Below are positions 8,237 through 16,653 of a DNA stretch of 64,000 nucleotides, one piece after another. Both the position numbers and the translations under genes were made by a program. Each line of letters begins with the position of its first letter. Position 1 is the stretch's first letter. The notes below the pieces were generated by a model that was given only the letters and a program-made list of their open reading frames with translations, made no database searches and was not told where the DNA came from. The stretch is from JAAXKN01 sp050258815. GTDB lineage: Bacteria > Bacteroidota > Ignavibacteria > Ignavibacteriales > SURF-24. The stretch lies in NCBI GenBank assembly GCA_050258815.1, contig JBLMZM010000090.1, forward strand, positions 77,803 to 141,802, given 5' to 3'.

Positions 8237-8773
8237 GTGTCACGTATAGGTAAAAAGCCAGTTTCAATAAGCGGAGTAACTGTTGCACAAACAGGTAATA
8301 CTCTTAAAATTAAAGGTCAGAAAGGGGAACTCGTTAAGAGTTTTCACCCCAACATTACAATTGAAGTTTCCAAAGAAGATATTGTAATTACAAGACCGGA
8401 TGACGATAAAGAAAACAGAGCTTTACACGGATTAACTAGATCTCTGATACAGAACATGGTTACCGGCGTTAAAGAAGGATACACAAAAACTTTGGATATC
8501 ATAGGTGTAGGTTACAGAGCAGAATTAAAGGGTAAAAACCTTTTGTTAAGCCTGGGTTATTCGCATCCTATTTATTTTATGCCTCCTGATGATATTACAT
8601 TAGAGGTAGTTACTCCGACTCAGATTAAAATATCCGGAATTGACAAGGAATTAGTCGGACTGGTAGCAGCTAAAATTAGGTCCTTCAAAAAACCAGAACC
8701 TTATAAAGGTAAAGGTATTAAATATTCTGATGAAGTAATTATAAGAAAAGCTGGTAAAACAGCCGGTAAGTAG
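8237..8773 (+). CDS. rplF: 50S ribosomal protein L6 (GTG start)
   Basis: Large-subunit protein near the sarcin-ricin loop. TTG 8231 is in frame but only 1 nt after the TGGAG at 8225-8229. GTG 8237, 7 nt after it, gives the family start MSRIGKKPV. Two L6 repeats are visible, with the C-terminal signature PEPYKGKGIKYSDEVIIRK. It is 178 aa. Confidence 0.96.
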   Translation: MSRIGKKPVSISGVTVAQTGNTLKIKGQKGELVKSFHPNITIEVSKEDIVITRPDDDKENRALHGLTRSLIQNMVTGVKEGYTKTLDIIGVGYRAELKGKNLLLSLGYSHPIYFMPPDDITLEVVTPTQIKISGIDKELVGLVAAKIRSFKKPEPYKGKGIKYSDEVIIRKAGKTAGK

Positions 8774-8791
8774 AATTGGAGATGCCGTAAA

Positions 8792-9157
8792 ATGAGTTTA
8801 AAAACTAAAAATTCAAGATATCGTTCAAAAATCAAGATCAGGAAACATATCTCTGGTGTTGCCGAAAGACCCAGAATGACAGTAACGCGTAGTTTATCTC
8901 AGATCTATGTTCAATTGATTGATGATCAAACTGGTAATACCCTGGTTTCAGCTTCCACTCTTTCAAAAGAGATTGCTGAGGAGCTTAAGAACGCAAAGGG
9001 TAAAACAGATAAGAGCAAAATTGTTGGTAAACTAGCAGCGAAAAAAGCACTTGAAAAGAACATAAATTCAGTTGTTTTTGACCGCAATGGTTACAGATAC
9101 CATGGGCGTATTAAAGCTTTAGCCGACGGTGCACGTGAGGCGGGATTAAAGTTTTAA
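8792..9157 (+). CDS. rplR: 50S ribosomal protein L18
   Basis: 5S rRNA-binding protein. Conserved RPRMTVTRSLSQIYVQLIDD and the C-terminal FDRNGYRYHGRIKALADGAREAGLKF pattern are present; it is 121 aa, normal. It is followed not by rpsE directly but by a tRNA gene 11 nt downstream. Confidence 0.97.
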   Translation: MSLKTKNSRYRSKIKIRKHISGVAERPRMTVTRSLSQIYVQLIDDQTGNTLVSASTLSKEIAEELKNAKGKTDKSKIVGKLAAKKALEKNINSVVFDRNGYRYHGRIKALADGAREAGLKF

Positions 9158-9168
9158 CTAAGGAATGT

Positions 9169-9242
9169 TGCCGGGTCGTCTAATGGCAGGACTACGCCCT
9201 TTGGAGGCGTCTGTAGAGGTTCGAATCCTCTCCCGGCAGCCA
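9169..9242 (+). tRNA. tRNA-Gln (anticodon TTG)
   Basis: A complete cloverleaf: 7-bp acceptor stem (TGCCGGG with CCCGGCA), D-arm GTC/GAC, anticodon stem ACGCC/GGCGT with loop CTTTGGA giving anticodon TTG, 4-nt variable loop, T-arm AGAGG/CCTCT with TTCGAAT, discriminator G, and an encoded CCA at 9240-9242. It lies on the coding strand between rplR and rpsE, so it is probably cotranscribed with the spc block and released by RNase processing. Confidence 0.96.
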
Positions 9243-9290
9243 GAGCAAAAACCAGAAATTAAATAGAGCAATGAGTAAACGGAGAATAAA

Positions 9291-9797
9291 TTGAAGAACT
9301 TAAAAGTTAGCGAAATCGAAGGTCTCAAAGAAAAAGTTGTATATATAAACCGCGTTGCCAAAGTTGTTAAGGGCGGTAGACGTTTCAGCTTTAATGCTAT
9401 TGTTGTCGTGGGTGATGGCAATGGGCATGTAGGCGTAGGCTTAGGCAAAGCTAATGAAGTAACAGATGCAATTTCTAAGGGAATTGATGATGCTAAAAAG
9501 AATGTATACAGGGTGTCAGTAGTAAAAGGTACAATACCACACCAAATATTAGGTAAATTCGGGGCCGGTAAAGTGTTGCTGAAACCTGCTTCTCCAGGAA
9601 CCGGACTCATTGCAGGTGGTGGTGTGCGCGCCGTACTGGAGTCAGCTGGTGTCCAGGATATCCTAACAAAGTCACTAGGTTCCAGCAATCCTCATAACTT
9701 GGTTAAAGCTACTTTAGACGGTCTGTTAAACCTGACAGATGCTAAGACTATGGCTGCTAAGAGAGGAATAACTGTGAAAGAATTATTTAATTCCTAA
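9291..9797 (+). CDS. rpsE: 30S ribosomal protein S5 (TTG start)
   Basis: 30S protein involved in fidelity and mRNA unwinding. TTG 9291 follows GGAG at 9281-9284 with 6-nt spacing and gives MKNLKVSEIEGLKEKVVYINR. The S5 signature GGRRFSFNAIVVVGDGNGHVG is present. It is 168 aa, normal. It is the first protein gene after the tRNA. Confidence 0.97.
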   Translation: MKNLKVSEIEGLKEKVVYINRVAKVVKGGRRFSFNAIVVVGDGNGHVGVGLGKANEVTDAISKGIDDAKKNVYRVSVVKGTIPHQILGKFGAGKVLLKPASPGTGLIAGGGVRAVLESAGVQDILTKSLGSSNPHNLVKATLDGLLNLTDAKTMAAKRGITVKELFNS

Positions 9798-9810
9798 GAT
9801 GAGAATTGAG

Positions 9811-10005
9811 ATGGCAAAAAAATTAAAAATTACCCAGACAAGAAGTATAATAGACCGTAATAAGAAACAAAAGCTTACTATTGAAGCTCTTGGTCTTGGA
9901 AGGCCCAACTATACTGTGATACATAACGATACACCTCAGATCAGGGGTATGTTAAATAAGGTGTCACATTTAATTACTTTTGAAGAAATCGAAGAAAACG
10001 ATTAA
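9811..10005 (+). CDS. rpmD: 50S ribosomal protein L30
   Basis: Small large-subunit protein. Two ATGs are possible, 9799 (2 nt after the rpsE stop) and 9811. The second gives the family start MAKKLKITQTRS and is preferred; the first would add MRIE. The GLGRPN...IRGMLNKVSHLI pattern is conserved. 64 aa. Confidence 0.9.
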   Translation: MAKKLKITQTRSIIDRNKKQKLTIEALGLGRPNYTVIHNDTPQIRGMLNKVSHLITFEEIEEND

Positions 10006-10014
10006 GGGATATAA

Positions 10015-10479
10015 ATGGATATTTTAAGTAATCTTACGTACGCAAAAGGATCCAGAAAGGATCCTAAAAGAGTTGGACGCGGAGAGGGATCAGGACACGG
10101 CGGAACCTCTACAAAGGGAATGAATGGACAGCTTTCACGTTCCGGTGCAAAGAAAAGAAGCTGGTTTGAAGGTGGTCAGATGCCGCTTCAGAGAAGAATT
10201 CCAAAGCGCGGCTTTACAAATATATTTAAGGTTGAATACATTGCTGTTAACGTTGGTAATCTCCAGAAATTGGTTGATAACAAGAAGATAACGGATGGTA
10301 TCGTTAACTCTGCTGTTTTATATAAATCTGGTATGATTTCAAATGTCAACGCCCCCTATAAGATATTAGGTGAAGGCGAGTTAAAGACTAAATTAACAAT
10401 CGAGGCATATGCCTGCAGTGAATCAGCTAAACAGAAAGTAGAAGCTGCCGGTGGAACTATTAAACTTCTTAATAAGTAA
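10015..10479 (+). CDS. rplO: 50S ribosomal protein L15
   Basis: Late-assembly 50S protein. The glycine/arginine-rich N-terminal arm (RVGRGEGSGHGGTSTKG, then FEGGQMPLQRRIPKRGF) is conserved; the globular C-terminal half follows. It is 154 aa. The stop codon overlaps the secY start (TAATG), suggesting translational coupling. Confidence 0.96.
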   Translation: MDILSNLTYAKGSRKDPKRVGRGEGSGHGGTSTKGMNGQLSRSGAKKRSWFEGGQMPLQRRIPKRGFTNIFKVEYIAVNVGNLQKLVDNKKITDGIVNSAVLYKSGMISNVNAPYKILGEGELKTKLTIEAYACSESAKQKVEAAGGTIKLLNK

Positions 10480-11813
10480 TGGCAAAAATACAAGAAACCT
10501 TTAGAAACATCTTTAAGATTCACGAGCTAAGACAGAGGCTGTTTTATACATTAGCCCTGCTCGTAATTGTAAGAATCGGAGCACACGTCACTTTACCCGG
10601 TATTGACGCTAAAGTTTTATCTGAGGCAATGTCAACCAGAAGTTCTGACAATTTATTCGGGTTATATGATTTATTCGTGGGTGGAGCATTCCATAATGCA
10701 GCCATATTTGCATTGGGAATCATGCCTTATATTAGTGCCTCTATCATCATCCAGCTGCTGGGTGCTGTAGTACCTTATTTCCAGAAACTTCAGCAGGAAG
10801 GTGAAGACGGCAGAAAGAAGATTACACAACTTACCAGGTATGGAACAGTTCTGATCTCAGCTCTGCAGTCATGGGGTGTTACAATCCACCTGATCAGCTT
10901 AAACCATAATGGAATTCCGATTGTCCCTCCCGGAGTGCAGGGATTAGGTTTTACTATCTCTACTATAGTGTTACTGACGGCAGGTACAATCTTTATGATG
11001 TGGATGGGTGAGCAGATCACTGATAAGGGTATAGGCAATGGTATTTCACTTATTATCTTTATTGGTATCATCGATCGTTTCCCTTATGCACTTCTTGATG
11101 AATACAGGTTATTGGCTTCCGAGCAGAGAAATATCATTATTGAACTGGTTATACTGACTTTGATGGTATTTGTAATAGCTGGTGTTGTCCTTGTAACTCA
11201 GGGAACCAGGAGAATTCCGGTTCAGTATGCCAAGAGGGTAGTAGGAAGAAAAGTTTATGGTGGTGTTACACAATATATTCCGCTGAAAGTAAATACTGCG
11301 GGTGTAATGCCTATCATCTTTGCTCAGTCGATAATGTTTATTCCCAGTACAATTCTGCAGTTCTTCCCTAATAATGAATTTATGCAGAGTGTTGCAGGAT
11401 ATTTTCAATATCGTTCGGCTACATATTCGGTTATTTACGCAATTATGATTATATTCTTTACCTATTTTTATACGGCTATTGCATTTAATCCGAAAGACGT
11501 GGCTGATACAATGAAAAAACAGGGCGGTTTTATTCCAGGCATCAGGCCTGGAAAACAGACCTCTGAATTTATAGATAATATATTAACCAAAATAACTTTG
11601 CCTGGAAGCTTTTTCCTGGCCATAGTTGCAATACTGCCTGCTTTCATATCAGGTTTCGGGGTATCGGGCCAGTTTGCATCTTTCTTTGGTGGAACCAGTC
11701 TGCTGATTATCGTTGGTGTTGCTCTTGATACACTTCAGCAAATAGAATCTCATTTACTGATGAGGCATTATGACGGTTTCATGAAATCCGGAAAGCTCAA
11801 AGGCAGAAGATAA
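10479..11813 (+). CDS. secY: Preprotein translocase subunit SecY
   Basis: Channel subunit of the SecYEG translocase in the inner membrane. It is 444 aa with ten predicted membrane segments. Plug-region and signature motifs are seen (GIMPYISASIIIQLL; PVQYAKRVVGRKVYGG; FNPKDVADTMKKQGGFIPGIRPG). It starts on the last base of rplO and is followed by map after 10 nt; adk, often found here, is absent. Confidence 0.98.
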   Translation: MAKIQETFRNIFKIHELRQRLFYTLALLVIVRIGAHVTLPGIDAKVLSEAMSTRSSDNLFGLYDLFVGGAFHNAAIFALGIMPYISASIIIQLLGAVVPYFQKLQQEGEDGRKKITQLTRYGTVLISALQSWGVTIHLISLNHNGIPIVPPGVQGLGFTISTIVLLTAGTIFMMWMGEQITDKGIGNGISLIIFIGIIDRFPYALLDEYRLLASEQRNIIIELVILTLMVFVIAGVVLVTQGTRRIPVQYAKRVVGRKVYGGVTQYIPLKVNTAGVMPIIFAQSIMFIPSTILQFFPNNEFMQSVAGYFQYRSATYSVIYAIMIIFFTYFYTAIAFNPKDVADTMKKQGGFIPGIRPGKQTSEFIDNILTKITLPGSFFLAIVAILPAFISGFGVSGQFASFFGGTSLLIIVGVALDTLQQIESHLLMRHYDGFMKSGKLKGRR

Positions 11814-11823
11814 CGGATATATA

Positions 11824-12585
11824 GTGATTTATATAAAAACAAAGAAAGAAATTGATTATATACGCGAAAGTTGTAAAATTGTTGCCGAGACTTTACAATT
11901 ATTAAAAAAGAATGTAAGCCCCGGCATTTCTACGTATGAATTAGATAAAATTGCTGAAGATTATATCCTTAGCAACAACGCAAAATCAGCATTTAAGGGC
12001 TATTCGCAGGCTGGTTCTGTAAAGTATCCTGGTTGTATTTGCACCTCTGTTGATGATGAGGTGGTGCACGGTATTCCGGGAGGCAGGGTTCTTAAAGAAG
12101 GCGAAATTATTTCTCTTGATTGCGGTGTTGTAAAGAACAATTATTTCGGAGATGCAGCACTTTCTGTTGCAGTAGGAAATATTTCTGCCGAGAAACAAAA
12201 ATTAATGGACGTTACTGAAAGGTCTCTGTATATTGGAATCGAAGAAGCCGTTGCAGATAACAGGGTTCATGATATATCTTTTGCAATTCAGAAATATGTC
12301 GAAGAAAAAGGTTTTTCAATTGTAAGAGATTTATGCGGACATGGTGTTGGCAAATATCTGCATGAGGATCCATCTATTCCGAATTTTGGTAAAAAAGGTA
12401 CTGGTGCGCTGCTGAAGAAGGGAATGACGATCGCAATTGAACCAATGGTGAATTATGGGAAATACGGGGTTAAGATGGACTCGGATGGATGGACGATCTT
12501 AACATCGGATGGTCTTCCTTCAGCACATTTTGAACATACAGTAGCTATAGATAGCGGTAAACCAGAAATACTTACAATTTGTTAA
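11824..12585 (+). CDS. map: Methionine aminopeptidase, type I (GTG start)
   Basis: Removes the N-terminal Met from nascent proteins, after deformylation by Def (encoded near 41 kb). The dinuclear-metal ligands are visible: Asp in SLDCGVV and FGDAAL, His in GHGVGKYLHEDP, Glu in IEPMV and HFEHTVAI. It is 253 aa, type Ia without extension. It lies between secY and infA. Confidence 0.97.
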   Translation: MIYIKTKKEIDYIRESCKIVAETLQLLKKNVSPGISTYELDKIAEDYILSNNAKSAFKGYSQAGSVKYPGCICTSVDDEVVHGIPGGRVLKEGEIISLDCGVVKNNYFGDAALSVAVGNISAEKQKLMDVTERSLYIGIEEAVADNRVHDISFAIQKYVEEKGFSIVRDLCGHGVGKYLHEDPSIPNFGKKGTGALLKKGMTIAIEPMVNYGKYGVKMDSDGWTILTSDGLPSAHFEHTVAIDSGKPEILTIC

Positions 12586-12592
12586 AATAAAT

Positions 12593-12811
12593 ATGTCAAA
12601 ACAGGGACCAATTAAAGTTGATGGAGTAGTTACCGAAACACTGCCAAATGCACATTTCCGGGTTAAACTGGATAATGGACACGAAATTCTGGCACACATT
12701 TCCGGTAAAATGAGGATGCACTTTATTAAAATTCTAGTAGGAGATAAAGTCGCTATTGAACTATCTCCATATGACTTAAATAAAGGAAGAATTACATACA
12801 GATATAAATAG
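12593..12811 (+). CDS. infA: Translation initiation factor IF-1
   Basis: A-site-binding initiation factor with an S1-like OB fold. It is 72 aa, with GVVTETLPNAHFRVKLDNGHEILAHISGKMR-type sequence and the ending SPYDLNKGRITYRYK, all canonical. It is 7 nt after map and 10 nt before rpmJ. Confidence 0.98.
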   Translation: MSKQGPIKVDGVVTETLPNAHFRVKLDNGHEILAHISGKMRMHFIKILVGDKVAIELSPYDLNKGRITYRYK

Positions 12812-12821
12812 CGGAGCTATA

Positions 12822-12935
12822 ATGAAGGTTAGGGCATCAGTTAAAAAAATATGTGATAATTGTAAAATTATAAAACGTAAAGGCACAGTTAGGGTCATAT
12901 GTAAAAACCCTAAACACAAACAACGCCAAGGTTAA
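12822..12935 (+). CDS. rpmJ: 50S ribosomal protein L36, zinc-ribbon form
   Basis: The smallest 50S protein, 37 aa, opening MKVRASVKKICDNCK. The zinc ligands Cys11, Cys14, Cys27 and His32 are all present, so it is the C+ form. GGAG at 12812-12815 precedes the ATG by 6 nt. It sits between infA and rpsM as in many bacteria. Confidence 0.96.
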   Translation: MKVRASVKKICDNCKIIKRKGTVRVICKNPKHKQRQG

Positions 12936-12959
12936 AAAAGAAAATTAGGAGGCTAGAGT

Positions 12960-13343
12960 TTGGCTCGTATTGCAGGTATTGATTTACCAAAGAATAAAAA
13001 AGCCTACATAGGATTAACTTATATTTATGGTGTAGGCCAGCATACTTCTATGTCAATTTTAGAAAAAGCTAAAATTGATCCGTCAAAAAAGATCGGAGAT
13101 CTTACTGAAGAGGAAGTTGCTGAAATCAGGTCTATTATGACGACCGAATATAAGGTGGAAGGTGCACTTAGGAGCGAGGTTCAGCAGAACATCAAGAGAC
13201 TGATGGATATTGGCTGCTATCGCGGTCTCCGACACCGTAGAGGTCTTCCTGTTAGAGGTCAACGCACTCGCACGAACTCAAGGACAAGAAAAGGTAAGCG
13301 CAGAACGGTAGCAGGAAAGAAGAAAACCCCAGCTAAGAAATAA
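12960..13343 (+). CDS. rpsM: 30S ribosomal protein S13 (TTG start)
   Basis: 30S head protein contacting tRNA and the 50S bridge. TTG 12960 stands 7 nt after a perfect AGGAGG (12947-12952) and gives MARIAGIDLPKNKKAYIGL. The helix-two-turn-helix and the basic tail GLRHRRGLPVRGQRTRTNSR are conserved. 127 aa. Confidence 0.97.
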   Translation: MARIAGIDLPKNKKAYIGLTYIYGVGQHTSMSILEKAKIDPSKKIGDLTEEEVAEIRSIMTTEYKVEGALRSEVQQNIKRLMDIGCYRGLRHRRGLPVRGQRTRTNSRTRKGKRRTVAGKKKTPAKK

Positions 13344-13369
13344 AGTATGAAAAATAGGAGAAATAAGAC

Positions 13370-13756
13370 TTGGCTAAAGTAGTTAAAAAGACAAAAAAAA
13401 GAGTACATGTAGATGCAGTAGGTGTTGCCCATATTAAAGCTACATTCAACAATGTCATTGTTACTTTAACGGACATATATGGCAATACCATCTCTTGGTC
13501 TTCTGCAGGAAAAAATGGATTTAAGGGTTCAAGAAAGAATACTCCATTTGCAGCTCAGGTTTCTGCTGAAGCAGCAGCAAAAGAAGCTTATGATTTAGGA
13601 TTAAGGAAGATTGATGTTTATGTAAAGGGTCCGGGTGCTGGAAGAGAAGCTGCTATACGTGCCTTAAATACCGCTGGCATAGAAATAATTTCAATTAAAG
13701 ATATTACACCAATCCCTCACAATGGTTGTAGACCACCCAAGAAAAGAAGAGTTTAA
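13370..13756 (+). CDS. rpsK: 30S ribosomal protein S11 (TTG start)
   Basis: 30S platform protein at the mRNA exit. TTG 13370 follows GGAG at 13357-13360. Conserved AHIKATFNNVIVTLTD and the C-terminal DITPIPHNGCRPPKKRRV are present. It is 128 aa, normal. Confidence 0.97.
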   Translation: MAKVVKKTKKRVHVDAVGVAHIKATFNNVIVTLTDIYGNTISWSSAGKNGFKGSRKNTPFAAQVSAEAAAKEAYDLGLRKIDVYVKGPGAGREAAIRALNTAGIEIISIKDITPIPHNGCRPPKKRRV

Positions 13757-13776
13757 TTTTATTGGAGAAACTTTAG

Positions 13777-14403
13777 ATGGCAAGATATATTGGAGCTGCA
13801 TGCAAGCTGTGCAGAAGAGAAAAACAGAAATTGTTCTTAAAGGGAGCTAAATGTTTTTCTGAAAAATGTACTGTTGAAAAAAAGAACTATCCTCCGGGAC
13901 AGCATGGTTTGTCAAGAAGAGCCAAATTTTCGGAATATGGTGTTCAGTTGAGGGAAAAGCAAAAGGTAAAGAGAATTTATGGTTTGCTTGAAACTCAATT
14001 CAATAACTATTTTGAAGATGCAAACAAACAGAAAGGTATTACGGGCGAAAACTTAGTAAAACTGATCGAAAGAAGGTTTGATAATGTTGTTTACAGACTC
14101 GGCTTTGCACCTTCGAGAAAGGCTGCTAGACAACTTATAAGGCATAGACACTTTGTAATTAACGATCTTATAGTGGATATTCCTTCATTGTTGCTTTCTC
14201 CTGGTGATGTTGTTAAATTACGTGAAAAGAGCAAAAAGTTAGATATAATTCATGATTCATTGAAAAGAACTAAGGATAACGTATATTCATGGTTGTCTGT
14301 TGACAAGGCAGCTTTGACGGGTACCTTCTTACAAGTTCCTGAAAGAGCTGAAATACCATTGAATGCCAATGAACAGCTGATTGTTGAATTATATTCTAAG
14401 TAA
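13777..14403 (+). CDS. rpsD: 30S ribosomal protein S4, zinc-binding form
   Basis: Primary 16S rRNA binder, also a fidelity protein. Four N-terminal cysteines at 9, 12, 26 and 31 form a CxxC...CxxxxC zinc site. The S4 RNA-binding motif RLGFAPSRKAARQLIRHRHF follows at about residue 108. It is 208 aa. It sits between rpsK and rpoA, the alpha-operon order. Confidence 0.97.
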   Translation: MARYIGAACKLCRREKQKLFLKGAKCFSEKCTVEKKNYPPGQHGLSRRAKFSEYGVQLREKQKVKRIYGLLETQFNNYFEDANKQKGITGENLVKLIERRFDNVVYRLGFAPSRKAARQLIRHRHFVINDLIVDIPSLLLSPGDVVKLREKSKKLDIIHDSLKRTKDNVYSWLSVDKAALTGTFLQVPERAEIPLNANEQLIVELYSK

Positions 14404-14441
14404 TAACTTAGTACTTAAGTATAATATTAAGAGGATTATAA

Positions 14442-15437
14442 ATGAGTTTTCCTTATTTAAAAATGCCCGAATCTGTTGTTCTGGATGAATCTACATATAC
14501 CAATACCTTCGGAAGATTTACAGTTCAGCCTTTGGAAAGAGGTTTTGGCGTAACTCTCGGAAATTCGTTGAGGAGAGTATTATTGTCATCCTTGACAGGA
14601 GCCGCAATTACTGCCATTAAGATTGATGGTGTATTGCATGAATTCTCTACCATACCTGGTGTTGTAGAAGATGTTACTGAGATAGTTCTAAACCTGAAAC
14701 AGGTCAGGATGAAAATTCTCAACAAGAAAACGAACAAATTAGAGATTTCATTCCAGGGTCCATATAATTTTACTGCAGCAGATCTTCAGAAGAACTCTTC
14801 TGATATCGAGATCTTAAATCCTGATCTGCACATAGCTACCTTAAATAAGGATGCAAAATTCGGAATGGAAATCCGTTTCGGTACTGGAAAGGGTTATGTA
14901 CCCTCGGGTGAACATTCCATTCCAGATCAGACAATCGGCCTGATTCCAATTGACTCAATTTTTACTCCGATAAAAAACGTCAGGTATGACATTGAAAATG
15001 TCAGAATCGGAGAGAAAAATGATTACGAAAAACTGACCCTTGAGATCACTACTGACGGATCAATTACTCCGGAAGATGCCCTGACTAACTCAGGCAAGAT
15101 CTTGAGAGATCACGTTCAACTCTTCATTAACTTTGACGTTGAACAGGAAGAGGAAAAAGTTGTAAGTGAACAGGATGCTGAAAAAGAAAGGATCAGGAAG
15201 ATATTAACTACTAGCGTAGATGACCTGGAATTAAGCGTCCGCTCTCATAACTGTCTGAAAGCCGCAAACATCAAGAACCTGGCCGAACTGGTTCGCAGAG
15301 ATGAAAATGAAATGCTGAAATTCAGGAATTTTGGCAGAAAATCACTCGCTGAACTTATCGAAATCGTTGATAATTTCGGACTTGAATTCGGAATGGATGT
15401 GGATAAGTACCTAAATGACAAAAATGACAATAACTAA
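14442..15437 (+). CDS. rpoA: RNA polymerase subunit alpha
   Basis: Scaffold subunit for RNA polymerase assembly. The N-terminal dimerisation domain has LERGFGVTLGNSLRRVLLSS, and the C-terminal domain (about residues 255-325, from SVDDLELSVRSHNCL to FGRKSLAELIE) contacts UP elements and activators. It is 331 aa, full length. It precedes rplQ by 20 nt. Confidence 0.98.
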   Translation: MSFPYLKMPESVVLDESTYTNTFGRFTVQPLERGFGVTLGNSLRRVLLSSLTGAAITAIKIDGVLHEFSTIPGVVEDVTEIVLNLKQVRMKILNKKTNKLEISFQGPYNFTAADLQKNSSDIEILNPDLHIATLNKDAKFGMEIRFGTGKGYVPSGEHSIPDQTIGLIPIDSIFTPIKNVRYDIENVRIGEKNDYEKLTLEITTDGSITPEDALTNSGKILRDHVQLFINFDVEQEEEKVVSEQDAEKERIRKILTTSVDDLELSVRSHNCLKAANIKNLAELVRRDENEMLKFRNFGRKSLAELIEIVDNFGLEFGMDVDKYLNDKNDNN

Positions 15438-15457
15438 ATGCATTAAAAGGTTAAGTA

Positions 15458-15931
15458 ATGAGACATAACAATAAAGGTAGAAAATTAGGAAGAACTGCCA
15501 GTCATCGTGACGCAACATTAAAAGCTTTGTCTACTGCTTTATTTAAGCATAAAAGAATCAAGACGACAGTTGCTAAGGCTAAAGAAACCAGAGTATTCGC
15601 TGAATCTCTGATTACCAAGGCTAAAAAGGATTCATTACACGCCAGAAGACATGTGGCTAAATTCATCAATGATCCTTCCGTTGTACAGGAATTATTCTCT
15701 GAAATCGTTCCGAAAGTTGGTGAAAGACCTGGTGGTTATACCCGTGTGGTTAAATTAGGCAGACGTTTTGGTGACGCTGCTGAACTGGCTATCCTGGAAT
15801 TAGTTGATTATAATGAAGTTGTAAATCAGAAAGCTTCGGAACAGAAAGAAAAGAAAGCTGAGCGCAGAGAAGCTAAAAAAGCTGCAAAGGAAGAAGCTCA
15901 GGAAGCTAACGTAGTCGAAGAATCTAAATAA
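15458..15931 (+). CDS. rplQ: 50S ribosomal protein L17 with charged C-terminal tail
   Basis: Tunnel-exit protein. The canonical part (MRHNNKGRKLGRTASHRDATL to AELAILELVDYN) fills about 120 residues. A further 35 residues rich in Lys, Glu and Ala follow, a low-complexity tail of a kind common in this phylum. It is 157 aa. Last gene of the ribosomal superoperon, with a strong terminator 22 nt downstream. Confidence 0.96.
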   Translation: MRHNNKGRKLGRTASHRDATLKALSTALFKHKRIKTTVAKAKETRVFAESLITKAKKDSLHARRHVAKFINDPSVVQELFSEIVPKVGERPGGYTRVVKLGRRFGDAAELAILELVDYNEVVNQKASEQKEKKAERREAKKAAKEEAQEANVVEESK

Positions 15932-15953
15932 GATATCAACTGGAGACTAAAAT

Positions 15954-15985
15954 AAAGAGTAATCGATTTTCGGTTACTCTTTTTT
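15954..15985 (+). terminator. Intrinsic terminator of the ribosomal superoperon
   Basis: A 13-bp stem (15954-15966 with 15970-15982, one G-U pair) with a TTT loop, running into a T-tract to 15985. It ends 3 nt before the engB ATG at 15989, so the U-tract is also the immediate upstream region of engB. Confidence 0.9.
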
Positions 15986-15988
15986 ATT

Positions 15989-16576
15989 ATGTTAAATAAG
16001 ATAGAATTTGTTGCAGCTGCCTTTAATATTTCTAAAATTCCTGCTTCAGGAAAGCCGGAAATAATACTTTGCGGGCGCTCTAACGTTGGAAAGTCCTCAT
16101 TTATAAATTCCTTATTTAACAGGAAGAATATAGCCAAGACCAGTTCTATTCCTGGCAAAACCCGTTCTTTGAACTATTACCTGGTAGATGACTCTTTTTA
16201 CCTGGTGGATCTTCCTGGTTTCGGTTATGCAAAGGTGAGTAAGGAGGAACGAAATTACTGGAATAAAATTATACAGGATTACTTTTCGTCCGGCCGGAAT
16301 ATTGCCCTGGCTCTGCATCTGGTTGACAGCAGGCATGAAGCTACTGCACTTGATCATACACTAAATGAGTATCTGGAAAATAACTCAATTCCTTATATCA
16401 TTATTCTGAATAAGGCTGATAAGCTGAAACAGTCGGAAATGGCCAGAGCAAAAAAAGATATAATGAATACTTTTCCTAACCTGATTTCTGGTGAGAATCT
16501 TTTGTTTTATTCTGCATTAAATACTACAGGTCACAAAGAGATTACGCAAAGATTAACCCAATTATTTAAAAAATAG
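15989..16576 (+). CDS. engB: Ribosome biogenesis GTPase EngB/YsxC
   Basis: Circularly ordinary TRAFAC GTPase needed for 50S assembly. G1 GRSNVGKSS, G3 DLPGFG and G4 NKAD motifs are present, with conserved GKTRSLNYY between. It is 195 aa, full length. The start has no Shine-Dalgarno and lies directly at the end of the upstream terminator, so read-through transcription or a very short leader must supply it. The N-terminal sequence matches the family, so the start is probably right. Confidence 0.95.
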   Translation: MLNKIEFVAAAFNISKIPASGKPEIILCGRSNVGKSSFINSLFNRKNIAKTSSIPGKTRSLNYYLVDDSFYLVDLPGFGYAKVSKEERNYWNKIIQDYFSSGRNIALALHLVDSRHEATALDHTLNEYLENNSIPYIIILNKADKLKQSEMARAKKDIMNTFPNLISGENLLFYSALNTTGHKEITQRLTQLFKK

Positions 16577-16584
16577 GTTTAATA

Positions 16585-16612
16585 TTGTTGCTATTTTTAA
16601 AATCTAAATTTA
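16585..16612 (+). promoter_or_regulatory. Candidate promoter for the GAF protein gene
   Basis: TTG at 16585-16587, a 17-nt spacer and TAAATTTA at 16605-16612 resemble the Bacteroidota pattern TTG...TAnnTTTG, with one mismatch in the -7 box. It is 42 nt before the chosen ATG. A moderate match in AT-rich DNA. Confidence 0.35.
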
Positions 16613-16653
16613 TATTAAGTCCGTTATAACAAATTCATTTGAGACACAGCTTA

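Noticed and set aside
9158..9688. 176-codon minus-strand frame over the tRNA and rpsE
   Set aside because: It is antisense to rpsE and to a complete tRNA gene, with no start signal or family likeness.
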